A DNA stretch of 64,000 bases, taken from the NCBI RefSeq assembly GCF_900566085.1, contig NZ_UPHT01000170.1, positions 1 through 64,000 on the forward strand, written 5' to 3'. The notes beneath the pieces were generated by a model. That model had not been told where the DNA came from, did no database searches, and saw nothing but the letters and a program-made list of their open reading frames with translations. This stretch comes from Mycobacterium attenuatum (lineage in GTDB: Bacteria; Actinomycetota; Actinomycetes; Mycobacteriales; Mycobacteriaceae). The position numbers were made by a program, and so were the translations under genes. Shown piece after piece: positions 50,036 through 59,739 of the stretch. The first letter of the stretch is position 1; the number at the start of each line of letters is the position of its first letter.

Positions 50036-50752
50036 GTGTCGATCGAACCCGCCAAGTATGTCCGGGACTGGCGGCTCGGCGACTGGACGATTGATTCGGC
50101 GGCCCGAGCCGGTGGCTACGCGGTCGGACTCGGCCCGAGCCGGTTCGACTATCAACCCCGCGACGGACGCGGGCTGACAATTCCCCCGCCGGGCACCGCG
50201 TCGGCCCTGGGATCCGTACGCAGCTTCGCCCCGTTGGGACTTGACGACACGCGGTTGGCTGCCCTGGCCACCCCGATCAGCCGGGGACCGTCGGGAATGG
50301 GTTACGGATCGGCCGGTGGGTTGTATCCGGTGCACACCTATCTGATCCGCCCCGCCCGTGGCCGGGCCGAGATCTGGTACGCCCACACCGACCGGCTGCG
50401 GTTGTTGCTGATCGATGTGGTCGACGCCGAAGCCGTCACGAATGTGCTGATCGAGAAATGGGCATGGCCGTGCGGAACTCTTGCCGTATTGGTTCTCGAT
50501 TTTCGGCGGGTCACTGATAAGTACGGTCACCGGGGCCTTCGCTTCGCAACGATAGAAGCGGGTGAGCTAGCCCAGATGCTGCGCGAAAAGGCGCGCGAGT
50601 TGTCGCTGCATTCCTGCGTTGTCGGCGGCTATGCCGACGCGGCCGTTGTGGACCTGCTGGGACTGCCGCCGGATTGGTATGGAGCTGCCCTTACTATCGC
50701 GATCGGGGAGCGCGACCAAGCCTGCCCGCCGCAAGACGCCGGTGACGCATAG
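50036..50752 (+). CDS. SagB-type nitroreductase-fold dehydrogenase
   Basis: A 238-residue protein with SagB/ThcOx features: LTIPPPGTASALGSVRSF (the PPP...R-S-F start), GYGSAGGLYPVHTYLI (PSaGgLYP block of the flavin site), KYGHRGLRFATIEAGELAQ and LHSCVVGGYAD..VDLLGL. In TOMM clusters this FMN enzyme oxidises azolines to azoles. The first residue is a GTG 16 bases after the peptide stop, without a strong ribosome site. It is last in the operon, 43 bases before tRNA-Sec. Confidence 0.78.
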   Translation: MSIEPAKYVRDWRLGDWTIDSAARAGGYAVGLGPSRFDYQPRDGRGLTIPPPGTASALGSVRSFAPLGLDDTRLAALATPISRGPSGMGYGSAGGLYPVHTYLIRPARGRAEIWYAHTDRLRLLLIDVVDAEAVTNVLIEKWAWPCGTLAVLVLDFRRVTDKYGHRGLRFATIEAGELAQMLREKARELSLHSCVVGGYADAAVVDLLGLPPDWYGAALTIAIGERDQACPPQDAGDA

Positions 50753-50795
50753 CCGGCCGCGGCCAGGCGGCTGTCACAATGTCGCCATGGCCCAG

Positions 50796-50890
50796 GGAGG
50801 CGTCTCCGGTCTGGTGACCGGCGCGGTCTTCAAAACCGTCGAGCGACAGATGCTGCCGCTGGCGGGTTCGATTCCCGTCCGCCTCCGCCA
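50796..50890 (+). tRNA. selC: tRNA-Sec (anticodon TCA)
   Basis: A 95-base tRNA with 5' GGAGGCG pairing to 3' CGCCTCC, discriminator G and encoded CCA. The anticodon arm CGGT-CTTCAAA-ACCG gives anticodon TCA (50830-50832), reading UGA. The long extra arm and the GGTTCGATTCCC T-arm fit bacterial selenocysteine tRNA. It lies directly upstream of selA, 18 bases before its ATG. Confidence 0.95.
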
Positions 50891-50908
50891 CCTCCCCTGG
50901 GCCCAGAC

Positions 50909-52189
50909 ATGAGCGACCCGAGACGACGTGTCCCCCGCACCGACGCGCTGCTCGCCGATCCCCGGCTGGCCGACGCGCAGCGCCTGCTGGGCCGCGCCCT
51001 GGTGAAATCCGTTGTCGCGCAAGTCCAGCAGCGGGCTCGAGCCGGCGAGGTCGAACCGGAACAGGTGGCCGACCAAGCCGTCGCCGCACTTCCGGCGACC
51101 GCGGCGAGCCTGCGACCGGTCATCAACGCCACCGGCGTCGTCGTGCACACCAACCTGGGCCGGGCACCGTTGTCGCAAGCCGCGGTGGATGCGATGGTCA
51201 CCGCCAGCGGCACCACCGACGTCGAATTCGACCTGGCAACTGGTCGTCGTGCGCGCCGCGGCCGGGGCGCGCTGGGCGCGCTGGCTCGGGCGGTGCCGGC
51301 CGCCGGCGCGGTGCATGTGGTCAACAACAACGCCGCCGCGCTGCTGCTGACGGCACTCACCCTGGCTGGAGGCAGGGAGATCGTGCTCAGCCGCGGCGAG
51401 CTGATCGAAATCGGCGACGGATTCCGCATTCCCGAGCTGCTGGCGTCCACCGGCGCGCGGCTGCGCGAGGTCGGCACCACCAACCGCACCAGCCTGCGCG
51501 ACTACGCCGAGGCGATCGGGCCGGACACCGGGTTTGTGCTCAAGGTGCATCCGTCCAACTTCTGCGTCACCGGGTTCACCTCAGCGGTCAGCGTCGCGGA
51601 GCTGGCGCAGCTGGACCCGCCGCTGGTGGTCGACATCGGCTCCGGGTTGCTGGCGCCGCATCCGGTGCTGCCCAACGAGCCGGATGCGACGACCACCCTG
51701 CGCGACGGCGCCAATCTGGTCACCGCCAGTGGCGACAAGCTGCTCGGCGGCCCGCAGGCCGGCCTGCTGTTGGGCGATGCCGAGCTGATCGAGCGGCTAC
51801 GCCGGCACCCGGCGGCCAGAGCCCTGCGGGTGGACAAGCTCACCCTGGCCGCGTTGGAAGCGACCGTGGCCGGTCCGCCACCCCCAGTGGCGCAGGCGCT
51901 GGACGCCGACGTGGCGCAGTTGCGCGGGCGAGCGGAACGCCTCGCCGCGCGGCTGCCCGGAGCCGAAGCGGTGGATTGCGTGGCGGCCGTCGGTGGGGGC
52001 GGCGCTCCGGAGGTGCGACTGCCCAGCGCGGGGCTGAGCCTGCCCGAGCCGTACTCCGTAAAGCTGCGCACCGGCAGCCCGCCGGTGGTCGGCCGGGTGG
52101 AGCGCGGCCGATGCCTCTTGGATCTGCGCACGGTGGCACCGGAGGAGGACGAGCTGCTGGCGGCGGCGGTGCTGGCATGTTCGTCATAG
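50909..52189 (+). CDS. selA: L-seryl-tRNA(Sec) selenium transferase
   Basis: A 426-residue PLP enzyme that converts Ser-tRNA(Sec) to Sec-tRNA(Sec) using selenophosphate. Conserved: NATGVVVHTNLGRAPLS, VNNNAAALLL, SRGELIEIGDGFRIPE, EVGTTNRTSL, and the PLP lysine in SGDKLLGGPQAG. The C-terminus (RTGSPPVVGRVERGRCLLDLRTV) is complete. It overlaps selB by 13 bases. Confidence 0.96.
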   Translation: MSDPRRRVPRTDALLADPRLADAQRLLGRALVKSVVAQVQQRARAGEVEPEQVADQAVAALPATAASLRPVINATGVVVHTNLGRAPLSQAAVDAMVTASGTTDVEFDLATGRRARRGRGALGALARAVPAAGAVHVVNNNAAALLLTALTLAGGREIVLSRGELIEIGDGFRIPELLASTGARLREVGTTNRTSLRDYAEAIGPDTGFVLKVHPSNFCVTGFTSAVSVAELAQLDPPLVVDIGSGLLAPHPVLPNEPDATTTLRDGANLVTASGDKLLGGPQAGLLLGDAELIERLRRHPAARALRVDKLTLAALEATVAGPPPPVAQALDADVAQLRGRAERLAARLPGAEAVDCVAAVGGGGAPEVRLPSAGLSLPEPYSVKLRTGSPPVVGRVERGRCLLDLRTVAPEEDELLAAAVLACSS

Positions 52190-53868
52190 CCACCGCGGGA
52201 CACGTCGACCACGGAAAGTCGACGCTGATCCATCGGCTCACCGGGATGTGGCCGGACCGATTGGCCGAAGAGCAACGCCGCGGCCTGACCATCGACCTCG
52301 GCTTCGCCTGGACCGAGGTCGACGGACACCGGCTGGCGTTCGTCGACGTGCCCGGCCATGAACGGTTCGTTCCCACCATGCTGGCCGGCGTCGGCCCGGT
52401 TCCGGCCGTGATGTTCGTGGTGGCCGCCACCGAGGGTTGGATGCCGCAGTCCGACGAGCATCTGGCGGCGGTGGAGGCGCTGCGGGTTGGCCATATGCTC
52501 GTCGTCATCAGCAAGGCAGATCTGGCGGACCCGGCTCCCGCCATCGCACAGGTGCGCCAGCGGTTGGCCGGCGCGCCGGTCGTACTCGGCACCGACCTGG
52601 ATCAAGTCCGCGGCGGACTCCTGACACTGGTGCAACGGCTGCCGCCGCCGGACCGCGACGGCGACGTGCGGCTGTGGGTCGACCGGTGCTTCACCATGCG
52701 CGGCGCGGGCACCGTCGTCACCGGGACGCTGAGTGCCGGCACCATCCGGGTGGGCGACGAACTCGAGCACGCCGGACGGCGCGTCACCGTCCGTGGTCTC
52801 CAGTCACTGGGCCGCGACGTCGGCGAAGTCGCCGCGGTGGCGCGGGTGGCGCTGAACCTGCGGGGGGTGGACCGCCGGCAGCTGGTCCGCGGCGACACCG
52901 TTCGGACGCCGGGGGCCTGGCTGGATACCGCGGAGATCGACGTGGCCCTGCGGTCGGCGGGCCCGCTGCACCGCCAGCTGGTGCTGCACATCGGGTCGGC
53001 GGCGGTGCCGGTACAGGTGCGCCCGCTCGGGACGGCCGGGGCGCGGTTGCGGCTGGCCGGGCAGTTGCCGTTGCGGGTCGGCGATGTGGGGTTGCTGCGC
53101 GACCCCGGGGAACACCGGATCGCGGCCGGGATCGAGGTGCTCGATGTGCGGCCGCCCGGGCTGCGCCGGCGCGGGGCGGCGCGAGCCCGGGGCGAGGAGC
53201 TGGCGACCGGCCGGGTGCGTCCGCCTGACTGCGCACCCGCGGCGCAATTGCGCGCGATGGGGCTGCCACCCACCGGCTGCCGCGTGGGCGATTGGGTGGT
53301 GGATGCGCAATGGTGGGCCGGCCGGCGCGAGCTTGCGATCACGACGGTGCGGCGCTGGGCGAGTGACCATGACATCGCGGCGGGCATGCCGCTGGAAGCG
53401 CTGCGCCAGCGGGTGGGGCTGCCGGCCGCCCAACTGGTGTCCGAGCTGCTCGATGGCACCGGCCTGGAAGTGGCCGACGGCCTGGTCCGGTCGCCCGGCG
53501 CGGGCCTGCCCCCGCGCGTCGACAAGGCGGTGCGCACGGTGGAGGAGTGGCTGACCACCGAGCCATTCCGGGCGCCAGAGGCCGACGAATTGGCCGAGTT
53601 GCGCTTGGGTGCAAGGGAACTCGCCGCAGCGGTGCGCGCGGGCCGGTTCACCAGGGTTGCCGACGGTGTCGTCCTTGGTCCGGACGCATTTGCCCGGGCG
53701 GCCGCGATCCTGGCGGCGCTGCCCCAGCCGTTCACGGTAAGCCAAGCGAAAAGCGCTTTGGGCACCACCCGCCGGGTCGCCGTACCGCTACTGGAACATC
53801 TTGATGCACAAAGGATTACACGGCGCGCCGGTGACGGCACCCGGACGTTTGTCGCCGCGCGTGGCTGA
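52177..53868 (+). CDS. selB: Selenocysteine-specific elongation factor
   Basis: A 563-residue GTPase that brings Sec-tRNA(Sec) to UGA codons. G1 is AGHVDHGKST, the G2 region GLTIDLGFAW, G3 DVPGHERF and G4 SKADLA. Domains 2-3 follow (FTMRGAGTVVTGTLSAG), and the C-terminal winged-helix repeats that bind the SECIS hairpin cover about residues 390-563. The ATG at 52177 lies inside the end of selA. It should recognise the hairpin in the formate dehydrogenase gene directly downstream. Confidence 0.95.
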   Translation: MFVIATAGHVDHGKSTLIHRLTGMWPDRLAEEQRRGLTIDLGFAWTEVDGHRLAFVDVPGHERFVPTMLAGVGPVPAVMFVVAATEGWMPQSDEHLAAVEALRVGHMLVVISKADLADPAPAIAQVRQRLAGAPVVLGTDLDQVRGGLLTLVQRLPPPDRDGDVRLWVDRCFTMRGAGTVVTGTLSAGTIRVGDELEHAGRRVTVRGLQSLGRDVGEVAAVARVALNLRGVDRRQLVRGDTVRTPGAWLDTAEIDVALRSAGPLHRQLVLHIGSAAVPVQVRPLGTAGARLRLAGQLPLRVGDVGLLRDPGEHRIAAGIEVLDVRPPGLRRRGAARARGEELATGRVRPPDCAPAAQLRAMGLPPTGCRVGDWVVDAQWWAGRRELAITTVRRWASDHDIAAGMPLEALRQRVGLPAAQLVSELLDGTGLEVADGLVRSPGAGLPPRVDKAVRTVEEWLTTEPFRAPEADELAELRLGARELAAAVRAGRFTRVADGVVLGPDAFARAAAILAALPQPFTVSQAKSALGTTRRVAVPLLEHLDAQRITRRAGDGTRTFVAARG

Positions 53869-54063
53869 CGAGCGCGCCGCGCCGGGTAGGGCGCGGGACC
53901 AAAGCGGTTGGTCCGCGAGGCAGGGCTTTGAGGCCGACGACTGGGACGCGCAGACGCTGTTCTGTCCTGGAGGCCGACATCGCATTCGGCGGTGGGGGGC
54001 CTGCAGTGGTTTGATCTGTAGACGGGCCGGGAGGTCGAGACGCGCTTGACGAGAGGATGTCGC

Positions 54064-57000
54064 ATGGATTTCGGGAAGCTGATCCAGTCGTGGCCGGTCT
54101 ACCGTCAGCTCACCGGGTCCGACCCGCTGGGCCGCGGCAAGGCCGCACAGTCGGCTCGCTCGGCCGGGCTGCAACCGCGCACCGCCGCGGCTGACCACGT
54201 AGCCCACTCCGTCTGCCCGTTCTGCGCGGTGGGCTGCGCGCAAAAGGTCTACGTCAAGGACGAGAAGGTCATCCAGATCGAGGGCAACCCGGACAGTCCT
54301 ATTTCTCGGGGGCGCTTGTGCCCCAAAGGATCTGCGAGCACCCAACTGGTCACCGGGCCGCAGCGGGAAACCACGGTGCGCTACCGCGCGCCGTACGCCA
54401 CCGACTGGCAGGAACTCGACCTGGACACCGCGATGGACATGGTCGCCGACCGGGTGCTCGACGCCCGACGCAAGGGCTGGCAGGACTTCGACGCCGACCG
54501 CAACACCTTGCGTCGCACCATGGGCATCGCCAGCCTCGGCGGAGCGACTCTGGACAACGAAGAGAACTATCTGATCAAGAAGCTGTTCACCGCCCTGGGG
54601 GCGCTGCAGATCGAGAACCAGGCCCGTATTTGACACAGCGCCACGGTTCCCGGTCTGGGAGCCTCCTTCGGTCGCGGCGGAGCGACGGACTATCAGCAGG
54701 ATCTGGTCAATTCCGACTTCATCGTCATCATGGGCTCGAACATGGCCGAGGCCCATCCGGTCGGGTTCCAATGGGTGATCGAGGCCAAGACTCGCGGCAC
54801 CGGGGTCGTCCACATCGACCCGCGGTTCACCCGCACCAGCGCCCTGGCCGACCGCCATGTGGCGTTGCGCGCCGGCAGTGACATCGCATTTCTCGGTGGG
54901 GTGATCAACTACATTCTTTCCAACGGCCTGGATTTTCGCGAGTACGTCACCGCCTACACCAACGCCTCGTTCCTGGTCGACGAAAACTACCGCGACACTG
55001 AGGATCTCGACGGTCTGTTCAGCGGCTATGACCCCGGCTCGGCCTCGTATGACCCGGCAAGTTGGCACTACGAGGCAACGCAGGCCGCCGAACGGGTGGC
55101 GCCGGATCACCTCGGTTCCGGCGGGCCAGCGGTCGAGGGCGGTGCGGGTCCGATCCCGGCCGACCCGACGCTGCAGCATCCGCGCTGCGTCTACCAGATC
55201 CTCAAGCGGCACTACGCCCGCTACACCCCGGAGATGGTGGAGCGGGTCTGCGGCGTGCCGGCCGACACCTTCCTACAGGTCGCGCGGGCGTGGGCGGAGA
55301 ATTCCGGCCGGGAGCGCACCACGGCGCTGGTGTACAGCGTCGGCTGGACGCAGCACTCGATGGGTGCGCAGTTCATTCGCGCCGGCTCGATCATCCAGCT
55401 GCTGCTGGGTAACATCGGCCGCCCCGGCGGCGGAATCTTCGCGCTGCGCGGTCATGCCAGCATCCAGGGCTCCACGGATGTGCCGACACTGTTCAACCTG
55501 CTACCCGGTTACCTAGCCATGCCGCAGGCCGGCCAGGACACCCTGGCCGACTACCTCGACCGGATCATGAGCCAGAACCAGAAGGGCTTCTGGCACAACG
55601 CCGATGCCTACATGGTCTCGCTGCTCAAGGAGTACTGGGGCGAGCACGCCACCGCCGACAACGACTACTGCTTCGACTACCTGCCGCGCATCAACGGCGA
55701 CCACAGCACCTATCGCACGGTCATGGACATGGTCGACGGCGCGGTGTTCGGTTACTTCCTGCTCGGCCAGAACCCGGCCGTTGGATCGGCGCACGGGCGG
55801 CTGCAACGCCTCGGCATGGCCAACCTGGATTGGCTGGTGGTGCGCGACCTGGTCATGATCGAAAGCGCCACCTTCTGGAAGGACGGCCCGGAGGTCGAGA
55901 CCGGGGAGATCTCGCCGCAGACCTGCCGCACCGAGGTGTTCTTCTTCCCGGCGGCCTCCCACGTCGAGAAGGCCGGCACGTTCACCCAGACCCAGCGGAT
56001 GCTGCAGTGGCGGGAGAAGGCCGTCGACCCACCCGGCGACGCCCGCTCGGAGTTGTGGTTCTTCTACCACCTGGGCCGCATACTGCGCGAAAAGCTGAGC
56101 GCCTCAACCGACGAGCGTGACCGGCCGCTGCTCGAACTGGCCTGGGACTACGCCATGGAAGATGACGAACCCTCGGGCGAGGACGTGTTGCGCCGCATCA
56201 ACGGCATCGACCTGACCACTGGCCGGGCGGTTAGCGGCTACCCGGAGTTGAAGGCCGACGGCAGCACCTCCTGCGGCTGCTGGATCTACAGCGGCGTGTA
56301 CGCCGACGAGGTCAACCAGGCGGCCCGTCGCACGCCACACGACCAGCAGTGCCCGTACGAAAACGAGTGGGGCTGGACGTGGCCGCTGAACCGACGGGTG
56401 CTCTACAACCGGGCGTCGGCCGACCCCGCGGGCCGGCCGTGGAGCGAGCGCAAGAAGCTGGTCTGGTGGGATCCGGAGAAGGGCGAGTGGACCGGCCACG
56501 ACGTGCCCGATTTCGAAAAGCACAAACCGCCGGACTACCGCCCGCCGGACGGCGCGGTGGGTGTCGAGGCGCTGCGCGGTGACGACGCGTTCGTCATGCA
56601 GGCCGACGGCAAAGCCTGGCTGTTCGCCCCCAACGGCCTGGCCGACGGTCCGCTGCCCACGCACTACGAGCCCCACGAGTCGCCGGTGCGCAACGCGCTG
56701 TACCAGCAGCAGGGCAACCCGACGCGAGTCGTCTACGGCCGCAACGACAATCCGTCCAACCCGGCGCCGCCGGAGGCCCACGGCGAGGTGTTCCCGTTCG
56801 TGTTCACCGCAGCGCGGCTTACCGAGCATCACACGGCGGGCGGAATGAGCCGGCAGCTGCCCTACCTGTCGGAACTGCAGCCGGCGCTGTTCGTCGAGGT
56901 GGCACCGGAATTGGCGCGCATCCGGGGGCTGACGCATCTGGACTGGGCGCACGTGATCACCAGCCGCACCGCGGTGGACGCGCGGGTGCTGGTGACCGAA

Positions 57001-57291
57001 CGGATGAAGCCGCTTCGCATTGAAGACCTTGTGGTGCAACAGATTTGGATGCCGTACCACTTTGGTTACACCGGCCTGGTCGACGGCGACGTCGTCAACG
57101 ACCTGCTCGGTGTGGTGCTGGACCCCAACGTCTTCATCCAGGAGAGCAAGGTCTGTACCTGCGACGTACGACCCGGAAGGCGGCCCCGCGGACCGGCGCT
57201 GCTGGCATACATCGCCGACTACCGCAGCCGCGCCGGCATCACCCCGCAGACCGGCACCCAACTGGACACCCATGGCGAGGTAAACCCGTGA
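54064..57291 (+). CDS. fdhA: Selenocysteine-containing formate dehydrogenase, catalytic subunit
   Basis: A 1075-residue molybdenum/tungsten bis-MGD enzyme oxidising formate to CO2. The N-terminal 4Fe-4S site is C51-x2-C54-x3-C58 and C86 (VCPFCAVGC, RLCPKGS). Selenocysteine is residue 190, encoded by the in-frame TGA at 54631 in ENQARI-U-HSATVPG; without recoding the frame would stop there. The MGD-binding blocks and a C-terminal cap follow (residues 800-1075). There is no Tat signal, so it is probably cytosolic-facing. GAGAGGA precedes the ATG at 54064. The stop overlaps the next start (GTGA). Confidence 0.95.
54631..54668 (+). promoter_or_regulatory. SECIS element in the formate dehydrogenase gene
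   Basis: Fourteen bases after the start of the UGA, GGTTCCC (54645-54651) pairs with GGGAGCC (54657-54663) around the loop GGTCT. The loop is the GGUCU bound by SelB in the E. coli fdhF hairpin. Spacing from the UGA is as in that model. Confidence 0.85.
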
Positions 57292-58169
57292 GCCACAACA
57301 GTTTCTATGGTCCGCTCAGCGATCCGGCCGGCGATGCCGGACATGAGGGCCACCCACCGCGGGTCGGCTTCTTCACCGACACGTCGGTATGCATCGGCTG
57401 CAAGGCGTGCGAGGTGGCCTGCAAGGAGTGGAACCGGGTGCCCGACGACGGCTTCAACCTGCTAGGCATGTCGTTCGACAACACCGGCATGCTCAGCGCC
57501 AACACCTGGCGGCACGTCGCGTTCATCGAGCAGCCGCCTACCGATCTCGGCATCCCGAAGTTCGAGCGGCCCGGGGCCGTGGCGGATCCGGAGTCGCGCA
57601 GCGATTTTCGCTGGCTGATGAGCTCCGATGTGTGTAAGCACTGCACGCATGCCGGGTGTCTGGACGTGTGCCCGACGGGTGCGTTGTTCCGCACCGAGTT
57701 CGGTACGGTCGTTGTGCAGCAAGACATTTGCAACGGCTGCGGGTATTGCGTGTCCGGCTGCCCGTACGGGGTGATCGACCGACGCGAGGGCGACGGCCGG
57801 GCGTGGAAGTGCACGCTGTGCTACGACCGGCTGCACGACGGGCTGGAGCCGGCGTGCGCGAAGGCCTGCCCCACCGACTCTATCCAGTTCGGTCCGCTCG
57901 ACGAATTGCGAGAGCGCGCCGCGCGGCGCGTCGAGCAGTTGCACGAGCGCGGGGTGACCCAGGCGCGGCTGTATGGTCACGATCCCGACGACGGAGTGGG
58001 CGGCGACGGCGCGTTCTTCCTGCTGCTGGACGAGCCGGAGGTCTACGGCTTGCCGCCAGATCCGGTGGTGCCCACCCGGGACTTGCCGGCCATGTGGCGC
58101 TACGCGGGAATGGCCGCGACAGCCCTGGTGGCGGCTGCGGTGTCGGCTTTTGCCGGGACCCGGCGATGA
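57288..58169 (+). CDS. fdhB: Formate dehydrogenase iron-sulfur subunit
   Basis: A 293-residue electron-transfer subunit with four ferredoxin-type cysteine sets: CIGCKACEVACKEW, CKHCTHAGCLDVCPTGAL, CNGCGYCVSGCPYG and CTLCYDRLHDGLEPACAKACPT. One C-terminal hydrophobic segment (AGMAATALVAAAVSAFA, about residues 273-289) would anchor it beside the NrfD-type subunit. It starts with a GTG overlapping the fdhA stop and ends overlapping the next gene (ATGA). Confidence 0.93.
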   Translation: MSHNSFYGPLSDPAGDAGHEGHPPRVGFFTDTSVCIGCKACEVACKEWNRVPDDGFNLLGMSFDNTGMLSANTWRHVAFIEQPPTDLGIPKFERPGAVADPESRSDFRWLMSSDVCKHCTHAGCLDVCPTGALFRTEFGTVVVQQDICNGCGYCVSGCPYGVIDRREGDGRAWKCTLCYDRLHDGLEPACAKACPTDSIQFGPLDELRERAARRVEQLHERGVTQARLYGHDPDDGVGGDGAFFLLLDEPEVYGLPPDPVVPTRDLPAMWRYAGMAATALVAAAVSAFAGTRR

Positions 58170-59131
58170 CCCGGCGGGCGGCCGGCGGCCGGGAACAGCT
58201 TGCCGTGCCCCGAGCGGAGTTCCGCTCCTATTACGGGCGTCCGGTGCTCAAACCGCCGGTGTGGGAGTGGAAGATCGCGGCGTACCTGTTCTCCGGCGGC
58301 CTGTCGGCGGGTTCGGCGTTGCTGGCCGCCGGTGCCGATCTGACCGGGCGGCCGCAACTGTGCCGGGTGAGCCGGGTCGGGGCGCTGGCCAGCATTCTGG
58401 CCAGCATGTATTTCCTGGTTGCCGACCTCGGCCGTCCGGAGCGGTTCCACCACATGCTGCGGGTGGCCAAGCCGAGTTCGCCGATGAGCGTGGGCACCTG
58501 GATTCTGACCGCCTACGGGCCTGGCGCCGGGCTGGCCGGGGTTGCCGAGCTCATACCGCCAGCGCTGCGGAGTACGTGGGCAGGCAGGCTGCTGGCTTTG
58601 CTAGCCCGGCCCGCGGGGTTGTCCGCCGCGGCCGTCGCACCCGGGGTCGCCTCCTACACCGCGGTCTTGCTGTCGCAGACCGCCGTCCCGGCCTGGCACG
58701 AGGCCCACCCCTATCTGCCGTTCGTGTTCACCGGCTCGGCCGCGGCCAGCGGCGGCGGCTGGGGCATGGTGCTGGCGCCCGTGGCCCAGGCCGCTCCGGC
58801 GCGACGGCTCGCCGTGGTGGGCGCCGGGCTGGAGGTTGCGGCGTCGCGGCTGCTGGAGCAACGGCTGGGCCTGGCCGCCGAGGCGTACACGACAGGAAAG
58901 CCGCACCGGCTGCGCAAGTGGGCGGAGTACCTGACGGTCGGCGGGGCGCTGGGCACGGTGGCCGCCCGCCGGAGCCGCCTCGCGGCGATGCTGTCCGGGC
59001 TGGCACTGCTCACCGGCAGCGCGCTGCAGCGGTTTGGTGTGTTCGAGGCCGGGGTGGAGTCCACCCGCGACCCGAAATACGTCGTGGTTCCCCAGCGCGA
59101 ACGGCTGGACTCTGCCGCGAGATTGACCTGA
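58166..59131 (+). CDS. NrfD/PsrC-type membrane subunit of formate dehydrogenase
   Basis: A 321-residue membrane protein with about eight helices. The start region EFRSYYGRPVLKPPVWEWKIAAYLFSGGLSAGSAL is the NrfD/polysulfide-reductase membrane subunit signature, followed by YFLVADLGRPERFHHMLRVAKP and PMSVGTWILTAYG. These anchors pass electrons to or from the quinone pool; the protein has no haem ligands of the FdnI type. It completes the three-gene formate dehydrogenase operon. The right side converges with the YqeY gene, 7 bases away. Confidence 0.88.
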   Translation: MTRRAAGGREQLAVPRAEFRSYYGRPVLKPPVWEWKIAAYLFSGGLSAGSALLAAGADLTGRPQLCRVSRVGALASILASMYFLVADLGRPERFHHMLRVAKPSSPMSVGTWILTAYGPGAGLAGVAELIPPALRSTWAGRLLALLARPAGLSAAAVAPGVASYTAVLLSQTAVPAWHEAHPYLPFVFTGSAAASGGGWGMVLAPVAQAAPARRLAVVGAGLEVAASRLLEQRLGLAAEAYTTGKPHRLRKWAEYLTVGGALGTVAARRSRLAAMLSGLALLTGSALQRFGVFEAGVESTRDPKYVVVPQRERLDSAARLT

Positions 59132-59138
59132 GCGCGGC

Positions 59139-59603
59139 CTACAGCCGCTCTTTGACCGCCGTGGACAGGCGTGCCCCGTCGGCCTTGCCGTCGGCGATCT
59201 CCGTGGCCACCTTCATGACCAGGCCCATCTGCTTCATGGTGGGCCGATGCCCGAGGTTTTCGGCCACCTGCGCGATGGCGGTGTCGGCGACATCGGCCAA
59301 TTCTGCCTCGGTAAGCGGCGTGGGCAGATACTCATCGATGATCCGGGCTTCGGCGTGCTCGTTGGCCGCCAGCTCGCCACGCCCGTTCTGGGTGTAGATC
59401 TCGGCCGCCTCGCCACGCTTGCGGGATTCTCTGGCCAGCACCTTGAGCACCTCGTCATCGGAGAGCTCTTTGGCCTGTTTGCCGGATACTTCCTCGGTCT
59501 GGATCGCGGCCAGCACCATGCGTAAGGTCGCCGTTCGCAACTTGTCCTGCGTTTTCATCGCTTCGGTCAGGTCGGCCCGAAGCCGCGATTTGAGTTCCGC
59601 CAT
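59139..59603 (-). CDS. GatB/YqeY-domain protein
   Basis: A 154-residue protein of the YqeY family, related to the tail domain of GatB and able to bind tRNA-like targets. It reads LKSRLRADLTEAMKTQDKLRTATLRMVLAAI, then EVLKVLARESRKRGEAAEIY, LPTPLTEAEL and TMKQMGLVMKVA, all standard. The ATG at 59603 gives the usual length. The position matches that of the M. tuberculosis Rv3688c gene next to the Rv3689-like gene, which is divergent here too. Confidence 0.9.
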   Translation of the reverse strand: MAELKSRLRADLTEAMKTQDKLRTATLRMVLAAIQTEEVSGKQAKELSDDEVLKVLARESRKRGEAAEIYTQNGRGELAANEHAEARIIDEYLPTPLTEAELADVADTAIAQVAENLGHRPTMKQMGLVMKVATEIADGKADGARLSTAVKERL

Positions 59604-59739
59604 GGCAGAGACGGTACGCGCGTTCCCTTCGGAGGCTGCTGAACCCGACACCAAGATCGGAAGTCATCCCTACATTGAGAAATGCGCCGACCGCCGACAG
59701 GATGGAGCCCATGATCAACGACGACAGCCGCCACATCCG

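Noticed and set aside
54064-54730. Stop codon splitting the formate dehydrogenase gene into two
   Set aside because: Reading frame, protein homology (ENQARI-U-HSATVPG), the SECIS hairpin and the neighbouring tRNA-Sec, selA and selB show that it is a selenocysteine codon and not a mutation.
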